Assembly (NCBI GenBank): GCA_013215145.1
Contig: JABSRP010000028.1
Location: 1-64,000, forward strand
Source of the DNA: Pseudobacteriovorax sp.
GTDB lineage: Bacteria > Bdellovibrionota_B > Oligoflexia > Oligoflexales > Oligoflexaceae
Direction of reading: 5' to 3'
DNA length: 64,000 nucleotides
Part shown: positions 48,074-57,893 of the stretch, one piece after another
Numbering within the stretch: the first letter of the stretch is position 1
How the letters are laid out: each line of letters begins with the position of its first letter
The notes under the pieces: model-generated
Databases searched by the model: none
Told to the model about the DNA's origin: nothing
The model's input: only the letters and a program-made list of their open reading frames with translations
Translations under genes and position numbers: made by a program

Positions 48074-48333
48074 TAGGTATCCTCCTTGGTGAGATAAAGC
48101 GAAAATATCAGAGCTGAGAAGAAGCCGACGACAGCCAGGCAGAGGGCCAAATCTATCATAAGATTACTGTTTGTGAATAAGACGAGAAAAAGGATTCCGG
48201 CTACGGCAGTCAAACTGAGATAATCGAGTGCTAAAATTCGATCAAGATTGTTCGGTCCTTTGGTCACGCGATACATTGCCAGAACACCGGATGCGAAAAT
48301 TAGCGCGAAAATAATTGCTGCAAACCATATCAT
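48073..48333 (-). CDS. mrpF: Mrp Na+/H+ antiporter subunit F
   Basis: An 86-residue three-helix membrane protein with the MrpF hallmark YRVTKGPNNLDRILALDYL. Overlaps mrpE by four bases and mrpG by one. Confidence 0.9.
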   Translation of the reverse strand: MIWFAAIIFALIFASGVLAMYRVTKGPNNLDRILALDYLSLTAVAGILFLVLFTNSNLMIDLALCLAVVGFFSALIFSLYLTKEDT

Positions 48334-48674
48334 CGGATCACCTCCAACACGCGGCGTTCGAGAGTATTTTTGATGTTTTTGATAGCTTCCTTTTCATCTT
48401 CTAGAAACATGGAATGAATTAGGAGATACTTTCGATTCTCATCAATTCCTATGACCATAGAACCGGGAGAAAATGTTATGAGGTTAGCGACGATCGTAAT
48501 TTCTAAATCGGTTGTCGCCTTTAGCGGAAATTTGAACACGCCAGGACTACTAAGTTTGTCAATGGTAACGACATCCCAGGCAATTCGAATCGCGGATACA
48601 ACGATATCTTTGATGTATAGAAAAAGAAATCTAAGAAGTTTGAATAGTTTGAGACGCTTAAAACCCCTTGCCAT
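48330..48674 (-). CDS. mrpE: Mrp Na+/H+ antiporter subunit E, N-terminally short
   Basis: A 114-residue protein with the C-terminal MrpE domain: FLFLYIKDIVVSAIRIAWDVV, then ITIVANLITFSPGSMVIGI and LLIHSMFLEDEKEAIKNI. Usual MrpE is about 160 residues with two more helices at the N-terminus; these are absent here, and upstream sequence is occupied by mrpD. ATG 48674 has GGAG six bases upstream; an in-frame GTG at 48686 is weaker. Overlaps mrpD by 17 bases. Confidence 0.82.
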   Translation of the reverse strand: MARGFKRLKLFKLLRFLFLYIKDIVVSAIRIAWDVVTIDKLSSPGVFKFPLKATTDLEITIVANLITFSPGSMVIGIDENRKYLLIHSMFLEDEKEAIKNIKNTLERRVLEVIR

Positions 48675-50148
48675 TGGCAACTCCACTCATGAGATGGTTT
48701 ACGGCTTCCTGAACGTGGCCATATAATAGATCTGGATGCAGACTTATAACTAAAGTCGAAAGGGAAAGTAGGCTGCAACCAACTATGGCTGAAACCCTCA
48801 CCACCCCTTGAGGACTAGGTTCTGGAGGTTTACCCCAAAACGCCGCCAACCAAATTTTTGTCATACTGTAGACAGTAAAGAATCCACCGACGACCATTAC
48901 GAAAGTCAGTAAAAAGTAATCACCGGTTAATGTGGTTTTAAATACAGTAAATTTAGCCCAGAACCCTGACATAGGAGGTATACCTGCTAGGCTGAGCGCG
49001 GGGACGGCAAATAAAAACGCAAGCAATGGTTTGACTGGCATGATACCCCCAAGTTTTGCCAGTCTCTCGGACCCGGCATAAGAGGCCAATAGACCAGAAA
49101 CAAGGAATAGATTGGCCTTAACAATAATATGGTGGACCATGTAAAAGAGTGCTGCAGAAAAACCAAGTGACCGGATAACAGGGTTTTCAGACAGCAAGAA
49201 GGATCCTGCAAGCCCGATGTAACCGACCTGGCTGATAATATGAAATGATAGGATGCGTCTAATATTAGTCTGGACGATAGCACCTGCGACACCAATTAAA
49301 ATGCTGAGGCTTGAAAGCGCCATAGCGATAGTCTCGATATAGGTATCGGCTGGGAATACCATAAAATTCACACGAAACATGGCGTACAGACCAACCTTTG
49401 TCAATAACCCTGCAAAAAGTCCAGAAATGGCTGGAGAGATATGGTGATAGCTTGCCGGCAGCCAAAAGAAGAAAGGAAACAGGCCTGCTTTTATGGCAAA
49501 AGCGATAAAAATGGTTATATTTAAAGCCAACACATAAGAAGGGTGACTAGCCTGCAGTTGCTCTAAGTGAGACGACAACAACTCAAAATTCAAGGTGTGA
49601 GTCACATTATAAATCAAACCTGCGGCGAGTAAGAATATCATGGAACTCAGAATATTGAGCACGATATACTTAAAGGCACCGGATAGTCTGCTTTTGTTCT
49701 GGACCATCCCCAGTGCCACAAAACTGGAAAGCAAAATAACCTCAAACCAAACGTAGAGATTGAATAGATCTTGGGTGCTAAAGGCCCCAGAGATGCCTGC
49801 GATAATGATATGAATGAGAGGGAAATAAAGCGCAGATGATTCCGCGTTATCGCCAAGATTTGAATAGACCGTTACACAAAGGTAAACGATACCAGTCACC
49901 GTAAGTAAAATTGCCGACAAATAATCAATACGCAAGGTAATGCCGAATGGTGCGCGCCAGTCAGCCACCTGCAGAGACATAGGAAGTATGTTGCTGCCTT
50001 GGCTTAAAAGATATAATCCAAAACTCAGATAGCAACTTGCAATGCCAATAGATACGAGTTTTTGTAGCTTAGGTTTCGATGTGACAAGGAGTGTTAGAGC
50101 AAAACCCAAAAAGGTAATGGCTATGGGAAAAAATGTCCAATTACTCAT
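48658..50148 (-). CDS. mrpD: Mrp Na+/H+ antiporter subunit D
   Basis: A 496-residue polytopic subunit of about 14 helices, homologous to the proton-pumping subunits of complex I (NuoM/N). The quinone-oxidoreductase-like core contains LYVWFEVILLSSF, then KAGLFPFFFWLPASYHHISPAISGLFAGLLTKVG (split here across residues 225-258) with the conserved Lys residues. Overlaps mrpC by eight bases. Confidence 0.93.
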   Translation of the reverse strand: MSNWTFFPIAITFLGFALTLLVTSKPKLQKLVSIGIASCYLSFGLYLLSQGSNILPMSLQVADWRAPFGITLRIDYLSAILLTVTGIVYLCVTVYSNLGDNAESSALYFPLIHIIIAGISGAFSTQDLFNLYVWFEVILLSSFVALGMVQNKSRLSGAFKYIVLNILSSMIFLLAAGLIYNVTHTLNFELLSSHLEQLQASHPSYVLALNITIFIAFAIKAGLFPFFFWLPASYHHISPAISGLFAGLLTKVGLYAMFRVNFMVFPADTYIETIAMALSSLSILIGVAGAIVQTNIRRILSFHIISQVGYIGLAGSFLLSENPVIRSLGFSAALFYMVHHIIVKANLFLVSGLLASYAGSERLAKLGGIMPVKPLLAFLFAVPALSLAGIPPMSGFWAKFTVFKTTLTGDYFLLTFVMVVGGFFTVYSMTKIWLAAFWGKPPEPSPQGVVRVSAIVGCSLLSLSTLVISLHPDLLYGHVQEAVNHLMSGVANGKGF

Positions 50149-50479
50149 CTGCGTCCTCCTCAGCTAGAACGAGTTCGCGCGAGCCTGGATTGAGATTCAT
50201 CATACTTTTGACTAGGGCGATGACAAAACCGGTTAGGGCGAACCCAATGACGATCGCTGTGAGAACCAGTGCCTGAGGCAAAGGATCATTGCTCTCAGGT
50301 GTGCCTTGGCCCACATCCAGGAAAGCGTATTGACCGACTGTTGGTTCAGAACCAACAAAAATAGAAAGATTGATTCCGTTGCCGAGTAGAATGAGACCAA
50401 TCACGATCCCACGGTAGCTTTTTTGCTGAAGGAAGTAAAAACCCAGGATCACCAATATTCCTATAACAAGGACAATCAT
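50141..50479 (-). CDS. mrpC: Mrp Na+/H+ antiporter subunit C
   Basis: A 112-residue three-helix subunit related to Nuo[16 protein letters not shown] and [18 protein letters not shown] are diagnostic. Starts in the ATGA overlap with mrpB. Confidence 0.93.
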   Translation of the reverse strand: MIVLVIGILVILGFYFLQQKSYRGIVIGLILLGNGINLSIFVGSEPTVGQYAFLDVGQGTPESNDPLPQALVLTAIVIGFALTGFVIALVKSMMNLNPGSRELVLAEEDADE

Positions 50480-50901
50480 GACTGCTCCTCTTGTGTTTCG
50501 CCTGAAAGAACTGCATAGGCATAGAGACTACTTACAGCCACAACCAAAAAGACTACGACATCAAAAAGAAGTACCGAAGAGAACTTGCCAGCAATGGGGA
50601 CCCAAATGGCTGTCCATAAACCTGTTAGTATCGGTTGATCCATAAATGCTGGAGCCAGTAAAACAGCTAAAAAACCTAGGCATAACCCACCGATGTAGGC
50701 GGGAAACCTTGACTGCTTTATGCTGTTTTCAGACTTTGGCTTCGTAAAATCCCTCACGATTAAGCCAAGTGCTAAAAGCAGACCCCCAATAAATCCGCCT
50801 CCGGGTTCGTTATGTCCGCGGAGCATCATATAAACAGAATAAATCACCAGTACCTTCCAGATAAGCTGAAGAGATGTTTTGATGATCACATTATCTAGCA
50901 T
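50476..50901 (-). CDS. mrpB: Mrp Na+/H+ antiporter subunit B
   Basis: A 141-residue membrane protein with the MnhB signature [20 protein letters not shown] near residues 28-47 and four hydrophobic helices. Overlaps mrpA by 11 bases. Confidence 0.93.
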   Translation of the reverse strand: MLDNVIIKTSLQLIWKVLVIYSVYMMLRGHNEPGGGFIGGLLLALGLIVRDFTKPKSENSIKQSRFPAYIGGLCLGFLAVLLAPAFMDQPILTGLWTAIWVPIAGKFSSVLLFDVVVFLVVAVSSLYAYAVLSGETQEEQS

Positions 50902-53200
50902 GGGAACCCCCTCCCTTTGTCAGTCTCAGCAATGCTCCCACTCCAAGTGCAGCGATAGCGACCACAACCACCTCTCCAAAGGTATCGAGGGACCGGAAGT
51001 CGACTAAAATTACATTTACCACGTTTTTCCCAAATGCCTGACTAAGCGAGCTTTCGAGGAAATAGTTAGCTGTCGCATTGGGTAGCTCTGTAATATTTAC
51101 GGCCAAAAGCAGCATGACCAAGATACCAAATAGGCCGGAACTAATGAGAAAGCGTTTCGGTTCCTCGTCCGTTCCTTTGGGTATTGAGCGAAACAAAATA
51201 AGGATAAATATCAGGACTAGGCTCTCGACTAGAAGCTGTGTTAGCGCTAGATCAGGTGCGGCAAGGATAGAGAAGTATACAATGATACCGAATCCGGATG
51301 CTGCCATCAGAGAAACCCGAGCTAATGGCCTGGCGTAGTAGAGACATAAGACTGCCGGTAGCGCGATGAAAACCGCGGAAAATAGTGATAGGGGACTAAG
51401 CTCGATTCCCAAGCCGGATTCTCCGACACTACGAATCACGGGCCAGGCCATGAAAAAGCATGCCATATATAGTGTGGATTGAATATAAAAACTCAGGTTT
51501 CCTGTTTGAATCCTGTCGGTGATTTTTTTGCCGTAAATGGGAATCACTACAAGCAAATTATCATACAATTGGGATGGACCGTATTGCTTTAGGCGTCCTA
51601 TTATGGTCTCGGTTCGGGCTATTATGGGTCTAATGCGAATGGCTACGTAGATCCCTGCGCCTAAGGTTATCAAACTCAGTCCTAATACGGTAAGGGCTTC
51701 GAGGTTGATACCATGCCAAAGAGCAAGCTTCATCGGAAGGGTTCTTCCACCGATGGCTGAAGCGCCTTGGGTTCCCAGAATTTGATCAAAAAGACCTGGG
51801 AATATACCGATAAACAATCCCGTAATGGCAAATACTAAGGGCACGAGAGCCATGACGCGTGGTACAGGTTTTACATCTTTGGGCTCGTTTCGTTTCGACC
51901 AAAAGGGTCGATAGCTGATACTAAGGGCCAGCCCGACGAACAATATGTTGGAAAACACTGCTAGAGCTATAAGGACAAATCCCATCGCACCTAATTCTAG
52001 TTTGGCGAAGTAAGCCAGTTCTTTCCCAAAGAAGCCGAATAAAGGAGGAGCGCCAGCCATACTCATTGCTGAGAGGATGGCTGCTATTGCAGTAATGGGC
52101 ATAACTTTCCAAAGCTTGCCTAAAGATTTCAAATCGCGATTTCCGGTAGCGAAATCGATATTTCCGATGATTTGAAACAAAGCTGCCTTGTACAGGGCGT
52201 GAGCCACCAAGAAAACGACAGCAGCTTTGATCGAAACATCACTTCCAATACCGAGGAGCATAACGAGGATGCCTAGTACGCCAATGGTGGAGTAAGCGAG
52301 GATTTTCTTAATATCTCTTTGTGCGGTAGCTAGAATCGCTCCGGTCAGCATGGTAGCGGCTCCTAGTATGGTAAAGCCGTAGGTCCAGAACGCGTGATTC
52401 CCTAAGGTTGGTGTTAGCCTCGCTAGTAGAAAAATACCTGCTTTGACCATAGTCGCCGAATGGAGGAAGCTGCTCACAGGCGTAGGGCCCGCCATTGCAG
52501 CTGGCAACCAAACATGAAACGGAAATTGAGCCGACTTTGTTGCAATCGCGATCATGAGGCAAATGACGATCAGCTTGTAATTTGGGCTAGAGACAATGCT
52601 CGACTGAATCTTCGAAAATAAAAACCCTTCGTGTAAACTGAGCCCAGTGGAGTAACCATGTAGTGCGATCATAACAAAACCAAGTAGTAAAAACAGACCG
52701 CCGCCTATGGTAGCAAATAGAGCTTTTCTCGCTGATTCTCGAGTTGAAGCATTGTGGTGATTGGTCCCTACGAGAAGAAACGAGCAGAGGGTTGTGGCTT
52801 CCCAAAATAAAAAGAACACAATCATGTGATCGGAAAGCACTAGTCCAATCATTGAGACTGTAAAAATACTGAGTACGGAAAAGAAGCGATGATTGTCGTG
52901 AGCTGCTTTACGGTACAAGGCTGAATAAAGAAAGACACCTGTCCCGATAAAGCAGATTAGTAAAGTCATTATGACTGCCAGGCCGTCTAGCCGAAAGATA
53001 AATTCGATGCCCAATAGTTTCGACCAGGTGAGATGAATCATCTCTGGGTTGCTATTGTCAACGGGAAGAAACGACAGAAGCTTCAATGTTGTCGTAGCGA
53101 GGAGGGCAGCCACGATAAAGGGCACCCATTTTGAAAACCATTTACCTAGTAATAGTGGGATGGCTATGGAGGCCGCTAGAATGATGAAAATAGTCAGCAT
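50891..53200 (-). CDS. mrpA: Mrp Na+/H+ antiporter subunit A
   Basis: A 769-residue polytopic protein, typical for MrpA. The N-terminal about 500 residues are NuoL-like, with [48 protein letters not shown] (residues about 225-254) and [13 protein letters not shown]. The C-terminal part carries the MbhD/MbhE-like segments ([20 protein letters not shown] and the final [16 protein letters not shown]). First gene of the A-to-G operon that exchanges Na+ (or K+) for protons. Confidence 0.95.
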   Translation of the reverse strand: MLTIFIILAASIAIPLLLGKWFSKWVPFIVAALLATTTLKLLSFLPVDNSNPEMIHLTWSKLLGIEFIFRLDGLAVIMTLLICFIGTGVFLYSALYRKAAHDNHRFFSVLSIFTVSMIGLVLSDHMIVFFLFWEATTLCSFLLVGTNHHNASTRESARKALFATIGGGLFLLLGFVMIALHGYSTGLSLHEGFLFSKIQSSIVSSPNYKLIVICLMIAIATKSAQFPFHVWLPAAMAGPTPVSSFLHSATMVKAGIFLLARLTPTLGNHAFWTYGFTILGAATMLTGAILATAQRDIKKILAYSTIGVLGILVMLLGIGSDVSIKAAVVFLVAHALYKAALFQIIGNIDFATGNRDLKSLGKLWKVMPITAIAAILSAMSMAGAPPLFGFFGKELAYFAKLELGAMGFVLIALAVFSNILFVGLALSISYRPFWSKRNEPKDVKPVPRVMALVPLVFAITGLFIGIFPGLFDQILGTQGASAIGGRTLPMKLALWHGINLEALTVLGLSLITLGAGIYVAIRIRPIIARTETIIGRLKQYGPSQLYDNLLVVIPIYGKKITDRIQTGNLSFYIQSTLYMACFFMAWPVIRSVGESGLGIELSPLSLFSAVFIALPAVLCLYYARPLARVSLMAASGFGIIVYFSILAAPDLALTQLLVESLVLIFILILFRSIPKGTDEEPKRFLISSGLFGILVMLLLAVNITELPNATANYFLESSLSQAFGKNVVNVILVDFRSLDTFGEVVVVAIAALGVGALLRLTKGGGSHAR

Positions 53201-53419
53201 AGAAAGCCCATGATAGGTGTTAATATCCTGTGGATTCTGTCCAAGCAGAAGTCAACGTTAGAAGATCACAGTTTTACTCTTCTAAGGGTGAATTGGGTGT
53301 AATGCCCATGAAGTCGTTGGTGAAGCTTATGTTTCCATGGCCAAATATCAACCCCCGCATCGCACCTGCCTTGTTTTAAGGCGTTGCAGATATTTCAGTG
53401 TTTTGTTTTTTCTCTCCAT

Positions 53420-53438
53420 AAACTCACAGCATGAGTTT
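53420..53438. repeat. Inverted repeat upstream of mrpA (arm AAACTCA)
   Basis: Perfect 7-bp arms AAACTCA / TGAGTTT around a 5-base spacer. It may be an operator or a weak hairpin in the mrp leader. Confidence 0.35.
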
Positions 53439-53446
53439 CTCAGAAA

Positions 53447-53477
53447 GATAACATATTTCTATCGAAATATCGTTATG
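53447..53477. promoter_or_regulatory. Larger imperfect palindrome upstream of mrpA
   Basis: GATAACATATTTC and GAAATATCGTTATG form nearly complementary arms (one bulged base) around TATC. The minus-strand TTGACC just beyond it resembles a -35 box, so this could be an operator over the mrp promoter. Confidence 0.35.
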
Positions 53478-53615
53478 TCGGTCAAGTATGTTATACGTGT
53501 GAGTACTTAACTGCCTTTACTAGGGGCGCCAGTAGCCTTAGTAAAAGCTGGCAAGATTAGACATCATGGGGATTTTTCGGACTGTTGGCGTCAATTCTAA
53601 TGCGAAGCTTTTCGA

Positions 53616-54335
53616 TTACAAGTAATAAACTAATTTTGGATCATCGTTTTGGCTTTTCAGAATATACTTATCCAAACGCTTTTGTGAGTCGCCTGAAAAT
53701 TCCCTAAATCTGACGCCAAGTCCTGCTTCTATTTGCTTGTTTGTGTTAGCCGCAATTTTACGCACAACTTCAGCTGAGACTTTGATGGGCTTTTTGTATC
53801 CGGGAATGGAAAAACTGAGATCAAGTAGTGTTCCATTTTTAATCTCCATTTCCGTTGCTACGAGTATGCCGGATTTGGAAATATCTTGTATGGGGCATTC
53901 ATGCTTGGCACCGTTGATGCGGAATTCGACAATCCCACGATGAGAAACGCGGTCGGTATCTCTAATTTTTTCCTCGAGCAGGCTCCGTATTTTTTCGATA
54001 AAATACTGTCGTGGGATAGGTTGCTCGATGAAAAGGTCTGGCCCATGGTCTTGGCGTAAGATCTTTTTGGGGACGTTTTGGACGCTGGTCATCACGATGG
54101 GTTTGTCATCATAGGTCTGTTTCAGATGAGTACAGATAGCGACTGGGTCGGACTCTTTAAAGTCGTAGTTGATAACAATGACACTGATTTCCTGAGTTTC
54201 CAACACATCTTTAGCTGTTTGAAAACTTGTCGCCTGAAAGATTTGAGCTCCAACCTTTCGGTATCCCGCTTTGTCCAGATCGGAGGTAATACGTTTTTCA
54301 TCGATAAATAGGATTTTTAGAGTTGGCGTATTCAT
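53616..54335 (-). CDS. Receiver-like plus PilZ domain protein
   Basis: A 239-residue protein. Residues about 5-120 have a receiver-like fold (LFIDEKR, VIVINYDF with Asp at the acceptor position, then FIEQPIP instead of the usual Lys-Pro). Residues about 128-225 form a PilZ domain with the c-di-GMP motif RVSHR and DISKSG. It would couple c-di-GMP binding to a partner. GGAG lies upstream of the ATG. Confidence 0.82.
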   Translation of the reverse strand: MNTPTLKILFIDEKRITSDLDKAGYRKVGAQIFQATSFQTAKDVLETQEISVIVINYDFKESDPVAICTHLKQTYDDKPIVMTSVQNVPKKILRQDHGPDLFIEQPIPRQYFIEKIRSLLEEKIRDTDRVSHRGIVEFRINGAKHECPIQDISKSGILVATEMEIKNGTLLDLSFSIPGYKKPIKVSAEVVRKIAANTNKQIEAGLGVRFREFSGDSQKRLDKYILKSQNDDPKLVYYL

Positions 54336-54547
54336 GTTATCAGGGACTCCTCATCATTACCGGCGGATCTTAAGCATTCCTTCGGGGCTGATCGGATTGT
54401 TTGTCGTAGTCCTTAATCAAAATCTAAGATCTGTTGTAAGGTGTTGAAAGTAATGCTTAATTTGTATCCATTGAGGTGGAAATAGCTTCGATGGGGTCGG
54501 ATGAATCGTTAAAAACTAGGTGACGTAACCTGTCGGGAAGCCCTTTT
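54336..54547. other. Divergent intergenic region
   Basis: About 210 bases between the divergent PilZ and tlyA genes; it should carry both promoters, but I see no convincing box pair or repeat. Confidence 0.3.
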
Positions 54548-55303
54548 ATGTCAAAAACTGCAAAAAAGCGAAAACTGTTCGAGCGACTCATGGAGTTAAA
54601 TTTGGCCGAAAACCCCGGAAGTGCAAAGGCTTTAATTATGGCTGGCTCCGTGGTTGTAAATGAGCAAAGAGTTGACAAAATCGGGTTTCTAGTAAGTGAA
54701 CGAGACAGTATTCGCCTGAAGTCTAAGGGGAGGTTTGTTTCGCGGGGAGGAGATAAGCTCTCGGGTGCTCTTGAAGACCTCTCCCTATTCAGTGTGGTGA
54801 ACGATGCTGTTGTTTTAGATATAGGTTCAAGTACCGGTGGGTTTACAGATTGTGCTCTGCAGTCAGGAGCTAGCAAAGTTTATGCGGTTGATGTTGGAAC
54901 AAACCAGTTAGCTTGGAATTTGAGATCCGATCCACGGGTTGTGGTTAAAGAAAAAACAGATATTAGACACCTTCCAGAAGCCTTTGATACGGACATTAGC
55001 TTAGTCGTGGCGGATGTCAGCTTTATTGGTTTAAAAGATATATTACCTGATATCGTAAGAGTATGTCCGCAAACGACCTGCCAATTCCTTTTACTTATCA
55101 AACCTCAATTTGAGCTGAACTCTAGCTTCGTACCTGAAGGTGGTGTGGTGACTTCAGAAACTCATAGAAACCTAGCCGTTGATATGGTGAAAAAGGAATG
55201 CCTGAGCCTAGGATTAAAACTTGTAGGGTCTGTCGATTCCCGGCTGCCAGGACGAACAGGCAACCAGGAGATTTTTATATTGCTAGTATATGCTGAGGCC
55301 TAG
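54548..55303 (+). CDS. tlyA: TlyA-family rRNA 2'-O-methyltransferase
   Basis: A 251-residue protein: N-terminal S4 RNA-binding domain (about 8-65, ENPGSAKALIMAGSVVVN) followed by KGRFVSRGGDKLSGAL and an FtsJ-like methyltransferase with the SAM motif VLDIGSSTGGFTDCALQ near 96-112. TlyA methylates cytidines in 16S and/or 23S rRNA; bacteria also have relatives annotated as hemolysin A. Converges with pepA seven bases apart. Confidence 0.9.
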   Translation: MSKTAKKRKLFERLMELNLAENPGSAKALIMAGSVVVNEQRVDKIGFLVSERDSIRLKSKGRFVSRGGDKLSGALEDLSLFSVVNDAVVLDIGSSTGGFTDCALQSGASKVYAVDVGTNQLAWNLRSDPRVVVKEKTDIRHLPEAFDTDISLVVADVSFIGLKDILPDIVRVCPQTTCQFLLLIKPQFELNSSFVPEGGVVTSETHRNLAVDMVKKECLSLGLKLVGSVDSRLPGRTGNQEIFILLVYAEA

Positions 55304-55309
55304 CAAGGA

Positions 55310-56755
55310 TTAATATTGGTTTGCGATATTGGCTATAAGACTGACGCCGTAACCAGAGCCGAGTCCCGAGGGGGTTGTTGAAGGGCCGGCGAGGTCTATG
55401 TGTAGCCAAGGGATATCGAGGTCTTCGACATGGTTGTAGATGAACTGTGCCGCGCAACTTGTTTGCGCATTCATGCGATTCTTGACCGAGTTTCTCATAT
55501 CGGCCACCACGCTTTTAAGCTCCTCTTTGTAAAATTCAGGAGCAAAAGGAAGTGGGGCTACCAAGTCGCCAGTCGATTTACCGACTTTGACTGCGAGATC
55601 TTCGACATCATCTCTGTTAGAAACAACGCCAGCATGGTTGATACCTGTTGCGATCATCTGTGCTCCAGTTAGAGTGGCTGCATCGATAACAAGATCAGGT
55701 TTGTACTTCCGGCATCCGTAAGACATGCAGTCGGCAAGTACGATCCGCCCTTCAGCATCGGTATTGTTGACTTCAACGGTTTTTCCGGAGTGCATGGTAA
55801 GGATATCATCGTTTCGGTAGGCGTCAGGCCCTATGGCATTTTCAACGGCACCAATAATGAGGATAACTTTATATTTTACCTTGGTTTCCACCAGTGTCTT
55901 GAAGGCCCCTAGTACGGCTGCCGCTCCACCCATGTCAGACTTCATGCCCACCATTCCACCGGAGATCTTTAAGCTTAGTCCACCAGAATCGTAGGTAAGT
56001 CCTTTGCCAACTAGAAGAATCGTTTTTTTGGATCCTCTGGGAGAGTATTCAGCAGTAATCAAGCGCGGTGCTTCGACAGCACAACGTCCTACAGCATGGA
56101 TGCCACCCATGTTTTGCTGAAGCAGTTTGCTACCGGCGATTTCGGAAACCTTAACAGAGGTATTGTCTCTAAAAAGACTCTTAACCTCAGCTGTAAACGC
56201 TTTCGGGTTGAGCTCCTGAGGTGGCATGTCAACAAGCTTGCACGCTATGCTCACGCTGTTAGACGCAGCGATAACCTGAGGACTGGCTGGGATAACGACT
56301 CCCTTTTTGTCAAAGGCAATGATGTGAACCGTTTTTTCCTTGGCTCCTTCTTTTCTACTGTAAAGCTTTTGATGACGAGCCAAGGCTGTTGCTGCCGCCT
56401 CATAATGGTCAGGATTATCGAGGATAAGTATGACAGTGAGATTATCCTTTGTCGCCAGTTCACCACTGTGCTTGAAATAAATATGCTTTTTAGTTTCGCT
56501 AGCGCTTCTTGATACTGAGTCGGGTATCGCAACAAACGATATGGTGCGAATTTTTTTGTCGTTGGTGTAAGTGTTGACTTTGGTTCCAGTTAATCCGGCC
56601 TTGATGTCTTTTAGTTCCGGGGCAATGGTTTGATAGAAATTTTTATCAAGAACTTTTTTGTAGGCGCCAGCTTTCATCGACTTATTGGAACTGAAAAGTA
56701 GAATTCCTGTAGACTTCGTTAGTGACGTCGCTAATGTTTTGTGAAATTTGAGCAT
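55310..56755 (-). CDS. pepA: Leucyl aminopeptidase (M17)
   Basis: A 481-residue cytosolic aminopeptidase. The two-zinc catalytic region shows VGKGLTYDSGGLSLK, KSDMGGAAAVLG and NTDAEGRIVLADCMSYG. These contain the Lys, Asp, Asp and Glu metal ligands and the catalytic Arg. GAGG lies six bases before the ATG. Starts seven bases after the serB stop, so the two are probably co-transcribed. Confidence 0.95.
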   Translation of the reverse strand: MLKFHKTLATSLTKSTGILLFSSNKSMKAGAYKKVLDKNFYQTIAPELKDIKAGLTGTKVNTYTNDKKIRTISFVAIPDSVSRSASETKKHIYFKHSGELATKDNLTVILILDNPDHYEAAATALARHQKLYSRKEGAKEKTVHIIAFDKKGVVIPASPQVIAASNSVSIACKLVDMPPQELNPKAFTAEVKSLFRDNTSVKVSEIAGSKLLQQNMGGIHAVGRCAVEAPRLITAEYSPRGSKKTILLVGKGLTYDSGGLSLKISGGMVGMKSDMGGAAAVLGAFKTLVETKVKYKVILIIGAVENAIGPDAYRNDDILTMHSGKTVEVNNTDAEGRIVLADCMSYGCRKYKPDLVIDAATLTGAQMIATGINHAGVVSNRDDVEDLAVKVGKSTGDLVAPLPFAPEFYKEELKSVVADMRNSVKNRMNAQTSCAAQFIYNHVEDLDIPWLHIDLAGPSTTPSGLGSGYGVSLIANIANQY

Positions 56756-56762
56756 ATAGACC

Positions 56763-57596
56763 TCAGTTGGAGTTGGTAAGTTCGATTATATCGATTAATG
56801 GTAGATGATCATGAAACATGGCGCCGTTGATGGAGCCTAAGAGTGCCTTTTTTGGCTCAAAGCCTATTTTAAAACCTACGGTATCAAGCATAGGAATATC
56901 ATTGGCACCATCTCCTATAGCTAGCGCAGACAAAGGGTCAATGGCGAGCTGTTGGCATTGGTTCAAAACGAAGTCTCTCTTAGCTTCCGCATCGATAATG
57001 TCACCTGTAACCATCCCCGTAAGCCGGTCATTTACGATTTCTAGATCGTTGGCGCGGAAGGCGCGAAACCCGAGCTCTTCGCTAAAGCTTTTAGCAAACG
57101 TTGAAAAACCTCCACTAATGAGATGAACGGGGATATTGCGAGATAGGCAGAATCTGGAAAACTCTTCGATTCCATTTTGCAGAGTTAAGTCTTGTCGTAC
57201 CGAATAAAACTCGGTAACGGAAAGATCTTTCAGAAGAGCGACTCTCTGTTTTAAAGCGGTACCGAAGTCAAGTTCGCCGGACATGGCTCTTTCAGTGATT
57301 TCACTTACCGGTTTTTCTAAGCCAAGCTTCCTTGCGATTTGTACGATGGTCTCTTCTCTTATGAGCGTAGCATCCATATCGAAAAAGACCGCTTTAACTT
57401 CTCGGTCAGGGATTAAAATGGCAGTTGACTCTGACTCCATTAGGGCTTGATGCTCCTGATGAACCTTTTCATCGATCTCCTCTGCAACGATGGTATAGCC
57501 AACCCGGTCATTTGCTAAAGGCCGCTGTTTGAAAGCTTTTTGTGCGATGACTTTAGGGGAGACTGACTGTGGGCAGATAAAGTGAAAGGATGCCAT
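56763..57596 (-). CDS. serB: Phosphoserine phosphatase
   Basis: A 277-residue HAD-family enzyme that makes serine from O-phosphoserine. Motif I FFDMDATLI (the SerB form with DMDAT) lies near residue 72, motif II HLISGGFSTFA, and motif III with IGDGANDIPML. The N-terminal about 65 residues match the ACT-like extension of longer SerBs only weakly. Start 57596 is uncertain; an upstream in-frame ATG at 57647 lacks a ribosome site. Confidence 0.92.
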   Translation of the reverse strand: MASFHFICPQSVSPKVIAQKAFKQRPLANDRVGYTIVAEEIDEKVHQEHQALMESESTAILIPDREVKAVFFDMDATLIREETIVQIARKLGLEKPVSEITERAMSGELDFGTALKQRVALLKDLSVTEFYSVRQDLTLQNGIEEFSRFCLSRNIPVHLISGGFSTFAKSFSEELGFRAFRANDLEIVNDRLTGMVTGDIIDAEAKRDFVLNQCQQLAIDPLSALAIGDGANDIPMLDTVGFKIGFEPKKALLGSINGAMFHDHLPLIDIIELTNSN

Positions 57597-57893
57597 AAAG
57601 TTATACCTGTGCGAACTGTAAAGAGCATAATCTACTCCTTCTAGCATTTTGTTTCAAGACTACGATGACTTGGAATCAGTGGCTTTACAGAACAGTTAAC
57701 AAGGGTGAGTTCATCGAGAGTGCCTGTCTGGGTGGCATGGGGATAGGATGATTCTTTGAACAATTTTAGAGGAGAGACTTCAAACGGGAAAATGTGAACC
57801 CACAGGCAACTCTTGATACCTGAGAAATATCATTAATTTGTAGGGGGCATAAAATTATTTTTACTTTTGTTTTCGAATAAGTTGAGCTTATGG
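57597..57893. other. Intergenic region between lysR-type and serB genes
   Basis: About 300 bases with no supported gene. A 28-codon plus-strand frame has no ribosome site. Probably the serB-pepA promoter region. Confidence 0.3.

Larger units (their letters stand above)
53201..53615. other. Intergenic region upstream of the mrp operon
   Basis: About 415 bases with no supported gene. It must hold the mrp promoter. The noticeable structures are two inverted repeats, listed separately, about 220-275 bases before mrpA. The long leader left for the mrp mRNA could be regulatory; I do not recognise a known riboswitch. Confidence 0.4.

Noticed and set aside
57665..57751. 28-codon plus-strand frame beginning MTWNQW
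   Set aside because: No ribosome site and no similarity known to me; kept only as an observation.
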